Source: Paraktedonobacter sp035294465 (GTDB lineage Bacteria > Chloroflexota > Ktedonobacteria > Ktedonobacterales > Ktedonobacteraceae). From it: a stretch of 22,520 bases of DNA. Below are positions 17,089 to 22,520 of the stretch, in pieces; position 1 is the stretch's first letter; each line of letters starts with the position of its first letter. The DNA is taken from contig DATGKW010000266.1 in NCBI GenBank assembly GCA_035294465.1, positions 1-22,520 on the forward strand. The letters are read 5' to 3'. The position numbers and the translations under genes were made by a program. Under the pieces are notes generated by a model. It did no database searches, was not told the DNA's origin, and saw only the letters and a list, made by a program, of their open reading frames with translations.

Positions 17089-17412
17089 CAAGGTTTCCTT
17101 CCTTTTCTCCAACGCGAATAAACGCATGGTTCGCTAACGAACAAATGGAGTACAATCAGATCAAAAGCCACGATGATGTACAAAGTACGCAATTCGATGC
17201 AAAGATGCATGCCTACGGGAGCTTCTGGTAAGGAACTGCCGATGTTTGAAACCTCCTGTTCTCCTCCTGCCGGGAGGGGCCAGCTACAAGAATGGTGACA
17301 CACAATCAGCGCGCTGTTCTTACCGAGCCTTCTAGCAAGAATCGTGCCAGAAAGTGTGCTACTCTTGTAAGTTGTCTACATGTGTGGCTTTCTGTGGACA
17401 CGGAGGAGAGCC

Positions 17413-17449
17413 ATGTACTCATCCTGCTTAGCACACATACTCAGCACAC
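17413..17449. repeat. 37-bp direct repeat, copy 1 (copy 2 at 17487-17523)
   Basis: The 37 bp from ATGTACTCATCCTGC to CTCAGCACAC are repeated without mismatch at 17487-17523. The spacer (17450-17486) is also 37 bp. Each copy contains TGTACTCATCCTGCTT, the motif found with one change upstream of the GH51 gene. Confidence 0.9.
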
Positions 17450-17486
17450 GCATATGTTGCGAAGCGGAGCAGCGGCCAATTTTACG

Positions 17487-17523
17487 ATGTACTCATCCTG
17501 CTTAGCACACATACTCAGCACAC
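17487..17523. repeat. 37-bp direct repeat, copy 2
   Basis: Identical to 17413-17449; the start-to-start distance is 74 bp, exactly twice the repeat length. Confidence 0.9.
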
Positions 17524-17575
17524 TTGGTAGGAGTAGCACACTTTTTAGAAGAGAGAACTACGGCAGCGAATCTGC

Positions 17576-18643
17576 TTATGTGAGAAGGGCGCGGTGCTCG
17601 CCAGAGCAGTGAAGCACGCTTCCTTGCCTTTCGGGCCGCTGCGCTGTTGCCTGCTCATAAGCAAGAGGCAGCGTCCAGTCGCCGCTTTGCAGTGCAACGC
17701 GCTGCACGGCCAGAGACACTACGCGCTCTGCCCCGATACATTTTGCTCGCAGATCTGGTGGCAATTCGTCTGGCTCCAGAATTTGGGCAAGGCCGGAAAT
17801 AGTCAGAGCTACTTGCATGCTGTAATCGGGCACAATGATCGTCGCAAGCCCCGTTTCCAGGATATTGCCGATAGCCTCGAAAGCGCCGTTGCCTTTGTAG
17901 TCTGGTAGCAGCAGCTTCCCACCCGGAGAACACTCTTCGGGAGATAATGCTGTGAGGAAGCCCGGTGCGCCTCCTCTATGATTGATAGAGCAGACGCCCT
18001 GGCGATTCGCGGTGCAAAGAAAGCAAGAGACGTGTTGTCGCAAGAAATCGCCAAGATAGCCGGAGAGAGCGTTTCTGCTTCCATCCTGGAATTCCTCAAA
18101 GAGCCGTTCCCGATCAAACTGCACGACTGGAGAAGTCGTCAGCCCTGGAATGCTCGTGCGAATATACCTGGGACAATGAAAAAAGGCTTGTTGCACGCGG
18201 ATACCCAATCTACAGGGATGTGGCCGTCTGAACAGCAACCTGGCGACCCAGGTCTGTTTCGGGGGTCCTTCAACCTGCCCGTGGACACACAGACGCTGGC
18301 GTGTAGCGTGACTGATAAAGAAAAGCCCGACCTGGCCGCCGTTTCGCCGGTGAAGATTTTTGAGCCAGTCAGAGTGGGAGCTTTCCTCGTCCAGATCTAG
18401 CAGGCACCTGGATGGTTCAGGACTCTGAGCAAATCCTGGTGGCCCGAAGATCAACTGCCCTGATAAACTCCCTTGTTCATTCATTCCTGCGAGAACACAC
18501 ATCACGCGTTGGGCAAGAAAAGCCTGAGCCTCTGCATTGAGAAAGGAACGCTTCTTGCGGTCGAAAGCCGCGCCGCTGGCCTGGGTATTCCAGCGTATCC
18601 TGGCCTGATACTGGCCATGGGAGAAGGATGAGCGCTCATCCAT
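17576..18643 (-). CDS. PNPOx-like flavin-binding protein with two tandem split-barrel halves
   Basis: 355 residues from the ATG at 18643, which follows AAGGAG by 10 nt. The frame stays open to a GTG at 18850, but the extra 69 residues look non-coding. The two halves are clearly related: FLAQRVMCVLAGMNEQG...FGPPGF (residues 42-71) parallels FLRQHVSCFLCTANRQG...GGAPGF (200-229). Each is followed by a matching strand region (VGLFFISHATRQRLCVHGQ and ATIIVPDYSMQVALTISGL). CPRYIRT (157-163) recalls the NCPKYI segment of COG3576 pyridoxamine-phosphate-oxidase-like proteins. The likely cofactor is FMN or a related flavin; the substrate is unknown. It is transcribed divergently from the 19207 gene across a long AT-rich region. 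Confidence 0.75.
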   Translation of the reverse strand: MDERSSFSHGQYQARIRWNTQASGAAFDRKKRSFLNAEAQAFLAQRVMCVLAGMNEQGSLSGQLIFGPPGFAQSPEPSRCLLDLDEESSHSDWLKNLHRRNGGQVGLFFISHATRQRLCVHGQVEGPPKQTWVARLLFRRPHPCRLGIRVQQAFFHCPRYIRTSIPGLTTSPVVQFDRERLFEEFQDGSRNALSGYLGDFLRQHVSCFLCTANRQGVCSINHRGGAPGFLTALSPEECSPGGKLLLPDYKGNGAFEAIGNILETGLATIIVPDYSMQVALTISGLAQILEPDELPPDLRAKCIGAERVVSLAVQRVALQSGDWTLPLAYEQATAQRPERQGSVLHCSGEHRALLT

Positions 18644-18864
18644 ACGAACTTTTCTCCTTTCGTCTTCTTCCAACAACACCTGAGTAGGGCGTGTTCGATC
18701 CTCATGATTTACAGCTTCCCCATGCAGATTCGCCGCGCAAAGGATAGAGGAGGCTGTGCGAAGAAATGTATTGTATCCATTTTTCACTCTATCTCTATCC
18801 AGCGAATACCGCGGGCGCGAGTAAAAACCATCGCCAGGAAAATGGGGCACGCTCTACATGAATG

Positions 18865-18893
18865 AGTATAGTATACGGTGAAACATATATCAA
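18865..18893 (-). promoter_or_regulatory. Promoter of the flavin-binding protein gene
   Basis: On the minus strand TTGATA (18893-18888), a 17-bp spacer and TATACT (18870-18865). A second TATACT overlaps at 18875-18870. It predicts a start near 18858 and a leader of about 215 nt to the ATG at 18643. Confidence 0.6.
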
Positions 18894-18905
18894 TATATTT
18901 ATCGT

Positions 18906-18989
18906 GCTATACAAGAAATCTTAATGGGAAATTTATATAGATGTATTCATATATAAGTACGTTGTATCCGGTGAGAAGCTATACAAGAA
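18906..18989. repeat. Two copies of a 12-bp direct repeat
   Basis: GCTATACAAGAA occurs at 18906-18917 and 18978-18989, start points 72 bp apart. Related TTGTAT/ATACAA half-sites lie at 18962, 19041 and 19070, so these may be binding sites for one regulator. Confidence 0.5.
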
Positions 18990-19020
18990 GGGCGTTCAAC
19001 GACGCCGGAAGCCGTATGTC

Positions 19021-19049
19021 TTGCTTTTCTAAATATTTCATTGTATACT
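19021..19049 (+). promoter_or_regulatory. Promoter of the six-helix membrane protein gene
   Basis: TTGCTT (19021-19026), a 17-bp spacer and TATACT (19044-19049). The start point would be near 19056, giving a leader of about 150 nt. Confidence 0.55.
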
Positions 19050-19056
19050 TGCTTCA

Positions 19057-19073
19057 GTATCGTAGCGCGATAC
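19057..19073. promoter_or_regulatory. Operator-like inverted repeat at the predicted start point
   Basis: GTATCG-TAGCG-CGATAC, perfect 6-bp arms, lies directly downstream of the -10 box at 19044-19049. Wider TTGTAT (19041-19046) and ATACAA (19070-19075) add outer symmetry. The spacing fits a dimeric repressor site; the protein is unknown. Confidence 0.45.
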
Positions 19074-19112
19074 AAAATCTGTCCAGAGGTTGTCCTGTTG
19101 TAAGCTGGGGTG

Positions 19113-19198
19113 CCCTTATGTAAGGGTATCCCTTGATACGATTGACAAAAGCATCATTGTCAACCGTCGGCAATGCAGTGAAGCATTGACAAAGGAGG
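19113..19198 (+). promoter_or_regulatory. Leader with competing inverted repeats before the 19207 gene
   Basis: AAGGG (19122-19126) can pair with CCCTT on either side (19113-19117 or 19130-19134). TTGTCAA (19157-19163) can pair with TTGACAA upstream (19142-19148) or downstream (19186-19192). The downstream copy runs into the ribosome site AAAGGAGG (19191-19198). CAATGC (19171-19176) pairs with GCATTG (19183-19188). The arrangement could control translation start; this is inference from pairing alone. Confidence 0.4.
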
Positions 19199-19206
19199 CT
19201 CTTCTC

Positions 19207-19794
19207 ATGTCAACCTTTGCTCCCTCCGTCTATCTTCCTGTCGCTATTGGCTTCTTCGGACTGGGCACCGGCTATTTCATCTGGGGCGGTCAGGCCCTGC
19301 TGGGCTATCCCAAGTCCTCGCCTGAAGTGAACAGGACAATGGGCATGTGGGCATTCTGGATGCCCGGCTTTATGCAATTCGTTACCGGTATTGTTCTTTT
19401 GATCGGCCTGACCTGGTTCAATGTCTTTGGCAAGACCGCGCCTCTTTACATGGCGGCTGTAGCTTTCACTGCCTATGGTATTCACTGGTTCGCCATGGCA
19501 CATCGCCGTTTTATCGATTCCAGCGCTGCGCCAGACGCGTGGATGGCTATCGCCTTTCTCATTCTCTCGGTGCTTGGGGTTGTCATTTTTATCGGAGCCA
19601 ACGATATTCCTGTCGCTATCGTGTTTATCGGTCTTTCTCTGATCTATCTGACGGAAGTGCCCACGCGCTTTGGGGTGTTCCCTGGCGGAGTGCGCCTGGT
19701 AGCTATCTGGCAGATCCTTACGGGCCTCTGGTTGATGTACATGACCTGGGCAGTTGCGTTAAACATCTCGTTGAACATGCATCTGTGGGTCTAG
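19207..19794 (+). CDS. Six-helix membrane protein, distantly acetate-transporter (GPR1/FUN34/YaaH)-like
   Basis: 195 residues from the ATG at 19207, which follows AAAGGAGG by 8 nt. The frame is open to 19090, but those residues are not hydrophobic and cover the leader repeats. Six hydrophobic helices fill almost the whole protein. The order and some motifs recall the SatP/YaaH acetate uptake family: GFFGLGTGYFIWGGQ in helix one, FVTGIVLLIG in helix two, FTAYGIHWFAMA in helix three, and a short tail. The classical N-terminal NPAPLGL signature is missing, so the assignment is tentative and the substrate unknown. The gene ends one base before a strong terminator hairpin and is monocistronic. Confidence 0.75.
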   Translation: MSTFAPSVYLPVAIGFFGLGTGYFIWGGQALLGYPKSSPEVNRTMGMWAFWMPGFMQFVTGIVLLIGLTWFNVFGKTAPLYMAAVAFTAYGIHWFAMAHRRFIDSSAAPDAWMAIAFLILSVLGVVIFIGANDIPVAIVFIGLSLIYLTEVPTRFGVFPGGVRLVAIWQILTGLWLMYMTWAVALNISLNMHLWV

Positions 19795-19869
19795 CTGGCA
19801 GCTTGCCCTATAAAAAAAGTGAGAAGAGGCACATCCTCTTCTCACTTTTTTTATAGGGCAAGCTGCCAG
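19795..19869. terminator. Bidirectional terminator within a 75-bp perfect palindrome
   Basis: The 35-bp arms 19795-19829 and 19835-19869 are perfectly complementary, with a 5-nt loop CACAT. The core GTGAGAAGAGG/CCTCTTCTCAC is flanked by A7 and T7, so it can terminate on both strands, fitting the convergent genes on either side. Another 17 bp of perfect pairing continues outside the T-tracts. The palindrome starts directly after the stop codon at 19792-19794. Confidence 0.92.
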
Positions 19870-19908
19870 GTGGAGAGCAGATCCACCGGCAGCCGACCAG
19901 ATCATTCA

Positions 19909-22398
19909 TTAAACCACTGTGCAGGTGGTGCCATTCAACGTGAAAGACGTGGGCACCGCATTGGTGACGTTATTCCACGTGCCATTGAAGCCCGGTTCTG
20001 AGCTTAACGATTGGCCTGGCGGTATGGATCCGTTATACGAGAGATTCGTGATTGTGACGTTTGCTCCAGTTTGCGTGTAATTGCCGTTCCAGAGTTGGGT
20101 AATCGTCTGTCCATTGGCAAACGAGAACTGAAGCGTCCAGCCATTGATAGCAGTCGTTCCCGTATTCGTGATTGTGAAGCTTGCGCCGAAGCCGCCTGAC
20201 CATTGATTCGTGATGGCATAGTGGACCGAACAACTCGTACCGGGAGTCTGGGTGGGAGTAGGAGTGGGCGTGCTGGGCGGCGTAGGCGTGGGTGTAACGC
20301 CCGATGTCGGGGTAGGAGTCACGCCTACTGTGGGAGTAGGAGTCACGCCCACTGTGGGAGTAGGAGTCGGTATACTGGTCGGAGTAGGAGTCGGAGTGAC
20401 CGGAGTCGGCGTACCGTTCAGCGGGGGCGCGTTGCCGAAGATCTGCGTTGTTCCTTCATACAGAGGCATGTCGTAGACCTCAACCGGCGTTGCTCCCTGC
20501 GCGGCTACCCCCTGAAGCGACCAGTCGTTGGTGGGGTCCCACGCGCCCGAACTCGTAATACGGAACTGCACCTGTTTCTGGTAGTTACTCTGCCCACCGG
20601 GGAAGATGTCAACCCCCGCGCAACTGACCGTGATGTAATAGATGTTGCCTGAGTATTGGTACGGCCCTCCAAGCTGGCTGCCACACTCCGTGTACTGCGT
20701 CTCCAGGGAAATCATGCTCGGCGTCACGCCCGGCTCCAGGGTGAAGTAGTAGCGCAGGGAGAGATCGTTCGTGATGCGAGCCGGCCAGCCCGTCTGATTG
20801 ATGAAATGCGCCTGAATCTCGGTGAAGTTACTCCCCGAGTTGTTGATCGAGGCTGTAACGTACAACTGGTCATTATCCGGCGCCTTGTCCGGGTACGAAT
20901 TTGTGGGCGTGCCGCCGTACTCACCGTACAGGCGTGCCAGCGCACCGACCAGAGCTGCGTTATAGTCGTCTGCCGGCTCGTTGGTCTGGTAATTCGTGCG
21001 ATCATTGGTGAAAGCGTCGTTTGCAGCAGATGGGCCGCCTACCACTGCTCCATAGAGAATATGGCGCTCGTAGGTCGGATCGTTGATGTTCTGATCCCAG
21101 GAATCGTGCGCTTCACGATGGTGCGGAGTTGTGGGATAGCACGAGCCAAACCCAACCATGTAGCTACAGTTGAGTGGATTCTCGCCCAGGATATAGTTGA
21201 TCTGGCGCTTCGCGAAGTCGTGGTAGCGCGAGTAGAGCGCATTGCTCGATCCCAGATAGTCGGCGAAGACCAGCGCCAGGAAGGCCGTATTTGCCGCGTA
21301 GCGCAGCGAACCCCATTGATTGAGGAACGCCTCGCCTCCCGGAGAGTAGGTGACTTCCGAGCCATTAAAACCAACGGTCCACCAGTCGAGGAAATGTTCG
21401 GCGTCGTCGATGTACTGCTGCTGACCGGTAATCTCAGCCAGTAAGACATAGCAGCCATACGAGACATCATCCCAGTTGATCGTCCACGAATAGGCTTTAT
21501 ACGAGGTCTGCGACTGATTGTTGAGGTTGGCGTAATAACTTTCGGCCTTGGTCAGATAGCTGGTGTTACCCGTCGCTTCGTACAGCCAGATCGCGCCCCA
21601 GACCAGTTCATCCCAGTACCCGCTTGAGGTGTAGAAGCCCTGGGCGGCAGTAATGCAGTTGGAGTAGATGCCGCGATAGGTGTCGGCGAAAGTATAGAGG
21701 TTCTCGGCGTGTGTAAGGAGCGTGGCAGAGTATGTCGGATCGTTCGCTTTGAAGACAATCGAGGCCGAAGCCAGCGCCGCCGCCGTCTCACCGGCCAGAT
21801 CAGAACCAGGGCAGCTTGCAGTGATCGCGTAGGATGGGCGGGTCATGATATCTTGCATGACCTCTGCTGGTCCCCAGAACGCGTGATCTGTGTTCGGATC
21901 ACCTACTTGTCCGTATAGCACATCTGGAGAAGGATTTGCTTTGATAAAGTAATCAGTTGCCCACCTGATGTTATTCAAAAGATACTGGTATTGCCCGCTA
22001 TTGATGTAATCCTGCTGATACTGAATGACACCCCAGTCCAGCATGGTCACAGTGTAGGCCATCGGCAGCCCGAACTTCACATGGTCGCCAGCGTCATACC
22101 AGCCACCGCTCAGGTCCAGGCCGTGATCCGATCCATCGGTTGTGGCCGAGTTGCCAATCCAGGAAACGCGATTCCAGGAGGGCTTGACACCGGAGCTCTG
22201 CTCTTCATAAAAATAGATGGCTTTGGCCAGCGCGTCCCCATAGTTAAAGGTCGTCGTATCGGCGTGGATGTTTTTTGTCGCGCTTGTGGCAGCCTTCGCG
22301 GTCGGAGGCCGCCATGGCCCTCCAACGAGAGTAAGCGCCAGCAGAAAAAGACAGAAGAGAGAGATACGCGTTGATCGCCATTGCAATCTGTGTATCAT
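19909..22398 (-). CDS. Secreted GH9 cellulase with CBM3c and CBM2
   Basis: 829 residues. A signal peptide ends near AKA|AT (residue 36). The GH9 catalytic domain (about 48-495) has GWYDAGDHVKFGLPM with D102 and D105 (base pair of the inverting mechanism), TTPHHREAHDSW and NEPADDYNAALVGALARLYG with E474 as the likely general acid. A CBM3c-type module (about 505-655) follows directly, as in theme-B processive endoglucanases. A Pro/Thr linker (663-720) then leads to a CBM2 cellulose-binding module (722-829) whose end cysteines (C723 and C826) can pair. The domain order is like Thermobifida Cel9A-type enzymes without the Fn3 domain. The ATG at 22398 follows AAAGGAGG by 10 nt. It would degrade crystalline cellulose outside the cell. 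Confidence 0.95.
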   Translation of the reverse strand: MIHRLQWRSTRISLFCLFLLALTLVGGPWRPPTAKAATSATKNIHADTTTFNYGDALAKAIYFYEEQSSGVKPSWNRVSWIGNSATTDGSDHGLDLSGGWYDAGDHVKFGLPMAYTVTMLDWGVIQYQQDYINSGQYQYLLNNIRWATDYFIKANPSPDVLYGQVGDPNTDHAFWGPAEVMQDIMTRPSYAITASCPGSDLAGETAAALASASIVFKANDPTYSATLLTHAENLYTFADTYRGIYSNCITAAQGFYTSSGYWDELVWGAIWLYEATGNTSYLTKAESYYANLNNQSQTSYKAYSWTINWDDVSYGCYVLLAEITGQQQYIDDAEHFLDWWTVGFNGSEVTYSPGGEAFLNQWGSLRYAANTAFLALVFADYLGSSNALYSRYHDFAKRQINYILGENPLNCSYMVGFGSCYPTTPHHREAHDSWDQNINDPTYERHILYGAVVGGPSAANDAFTNDRTNYQTNEPADDYNAALVGALARLYGEYGGTPTNSYPDKAPDNDQLYVTASINNSGSNFTEIQAHFINQTGWPARITNDLSLRYYFTLEPGVTPSMISLETQYTECGSQLGGPYQYSGNIYYITVSCAGVDIFPGGQSNYQKQVQFRITSSGAWDPTNDWSLQGVAAQGATPVEVYDMPLYEGTTQIFGNAPPLNGTPTPVTPTPTPTSIPTPTPTVGVTPTPTVGVTPTPTSGVTPTPTPPSTPTPTPTQTPGTSCSVHYAITNQWSGGFGASFTITNTGTTAINGWTLQFSFANGQTITQLWNGNYTQTGANVTITNLSYNGSIPPGQSLSSEPGFNGTWNNVTNAVPTSFTLNGTTCTVV
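20239..20412 (-). repeat. Low-complexity Pro/Thr linker repeat in the GH9 gene
   Basis: It encodes the linker between CBM3c and CBM2. The octapeptide TPTPTVGV occurs twice and TPTPTSGV once in tandem (24-bp units), embedded in TPTP dipeptide repeats. Such tracts can change length by slippage. Confidence 0.85.
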
Positions 22399-22437
22399 CG
22401 AGACCCTGCCTCCTTTCAGAGTGGGAAGAACCTCTTT

Positions 22438-22466
22438 GTAGCAGATCGTAACTCAGGCACTGCTAC
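22438..22466. promoter_or_regulatory. Inverted repeat upstream of the GH9 gene
   Basis: GTAGCAG (22438-22444) and CTGCTAC (22460-22466) form perfect 7-bp arms with a 15-bp gap, 40-68 bp upstream of the ATG. The position suits an operator, but no clear promoter hexamers are seen and part of the region lies outside the window. Confidence 0.35.
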
Positions 22467-22520
22467 TTGTAGGCATCGAAAGACAAAAGTGAAGGATAGA
22501 GAGGTGAGCGCCTGGCGAGA

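Larger units (their letters stand above)
17351..17544. repeat. 194-bp unit bounded by a perfect 14-bp inverted repeat
   Basis: AAAGTGTGCTACTC at 17351-17364 is matched exactly by its complement GAGTAGCACACTTT at 17531-17544. Inside lie two identical 37-bp direct repeats. AGCACAC occurs five times (17430, 17443, 17504, 17517, 17535) and once inverted (17354-17360). No target-site duplication is evident outside the inverted repeat. Confidence 0.75.
17089..17575. other. Non-coding region upstream of the glucoamylase gene
   Basis: 487 bp between two minus-strand genes. It holds GTTCG-CTAA-CGAAC (17129-17142), GTAC-AAA-GTAC (17178-17188), and the repeat cluster at 17351-17544. I see no convincing promoter for the glucoamylase gene and no RNA gene. 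Short frames here look non-coding. Confidence 0.7.
18644..19206. other. AT-rich divergent regulatory region
   Basis: 563 bp without a convincing gene. From left to right it holds a leader of about 215 nt for the flavin-binding protein gene, its promoter (18865-18893), a 12-bp direct repeat, a plus-strand promoter (19021-19049), an inverted repeat at its start point and a leader rich in further inverted repeats. TTGTAT or its complement recurs throughout. Confidence 0.7.

Noticed and set aside
17413..17523. Possible minimal CRISPR array (37-bp repeats, 37-bp spacer)
   Set aside because: Only two repeats, no cas genes in the window, the repeat is internally repetitive (AGCACAC twice), and it contains a motif found upstream of another gene. 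A regulatory or element-like repeat explains it better.
18644..18850. N-terminal extension of the flavin-binding protein to a GTG at 18850
   Set aside because: No ribosome site at 18850, composition unlike a protein N-terminus, and a good AAGGAG precedes the ATG at 18643.
19090..19206. N-terminal extension of the six-helix membrane protein
   Set aside because: The frame is open but covers inverted repeats and the ribosome site AAAGGAGG for the ATG at 19207.
20656..21444. Plus-strand open frame of 262 codons
   Set aside because: Antisense to the GH9 catalytic and CBM3c regions, which have clear family motifs.

Overview
The window looks like chromosomal DNA of a heterotrophic, polysaccharide-degrading bacterium of mid-50s G+C. 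I infer the Chloroflexota class Ktedonobacteria. The reasons are the mix of secreted plant-polymer hydrolases, a DUF4388 (PatA-like) gene next to a tiny coiled-coil gene, the Tat-type Rieske protein and the codon style. No rRNA, tRNA or transposase gene is visible, so the taxonomy is inference only.

Layout. (1) 1-3424, minus strand: a membrane protein of unknown function and a flavin amine oxidase, 15 bp apart, then a DUF815 AAA+ ATPase cut by the window edge with its own promoter. (2) 3709-5346, plus: a thiamine-diphosphate enzyme, whose end overlaps by 8 bp the convergent GH51 arabinofuranosidase gene (5339-6817, minus). (3) 7046-10457, plus: a DoxX-Rieske fusion with an internal twin-arginine signal, then an OmpR-type response regulator and its histidine kinase (ATGA overlap). 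(4) 10454-14015, minus: a four-gene operon made of a short coiled-coil protein (TTG start), a DUF4388 protein, a Cache-type transmembrane receptor without a recognisable output domain, and a XylF-like sugar-binding lipoprotein. It converges on the kinase with a 4-bp stop overlap. (5) 14194-17088, minus: a secreted GH15 glucoamylase with two CBM25 modules. (6) 17089-17575: non-coding DNA with a 37-bp repeat, 37-bp spacer, 37-bp repeat array inside a 14-bp inverted repeat. (7) 17576-18643, minus: a tandem-duplicated PNPOx-like flavin-binding protein, divergent across a 563-bp AT-rich region from a six-helix membrane protein (19207-19794, plus). (8) A 75-bp perfect hairpin, then a secreted GH9 cellulase with CBM3c and CBM2 (19909-22398, minus).

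How the genes fit together. Two exported hydrolases (cellulose, starch) and one cytoplasmic hydrolase (arabino-oligosaccharides) would release sugars. The XylF-like lipoprotein has no permease or ATPase beside it and instead shares an operon with a receptor, so it may present a sugar to a sensor rather than to a transporter. A 16-bp motif lies upstream of both the GH51 gene and, in two copies, the GH15 gene in the same orientation, which suggests common control.

The strongest leads for new biology are the XylF/Cache/DUF4388/coiled-coil operon, the shared motif with its repeat array, the DoxX-Tat-Rieske fusion, and the repeat-rich leader before the 19207 gene.
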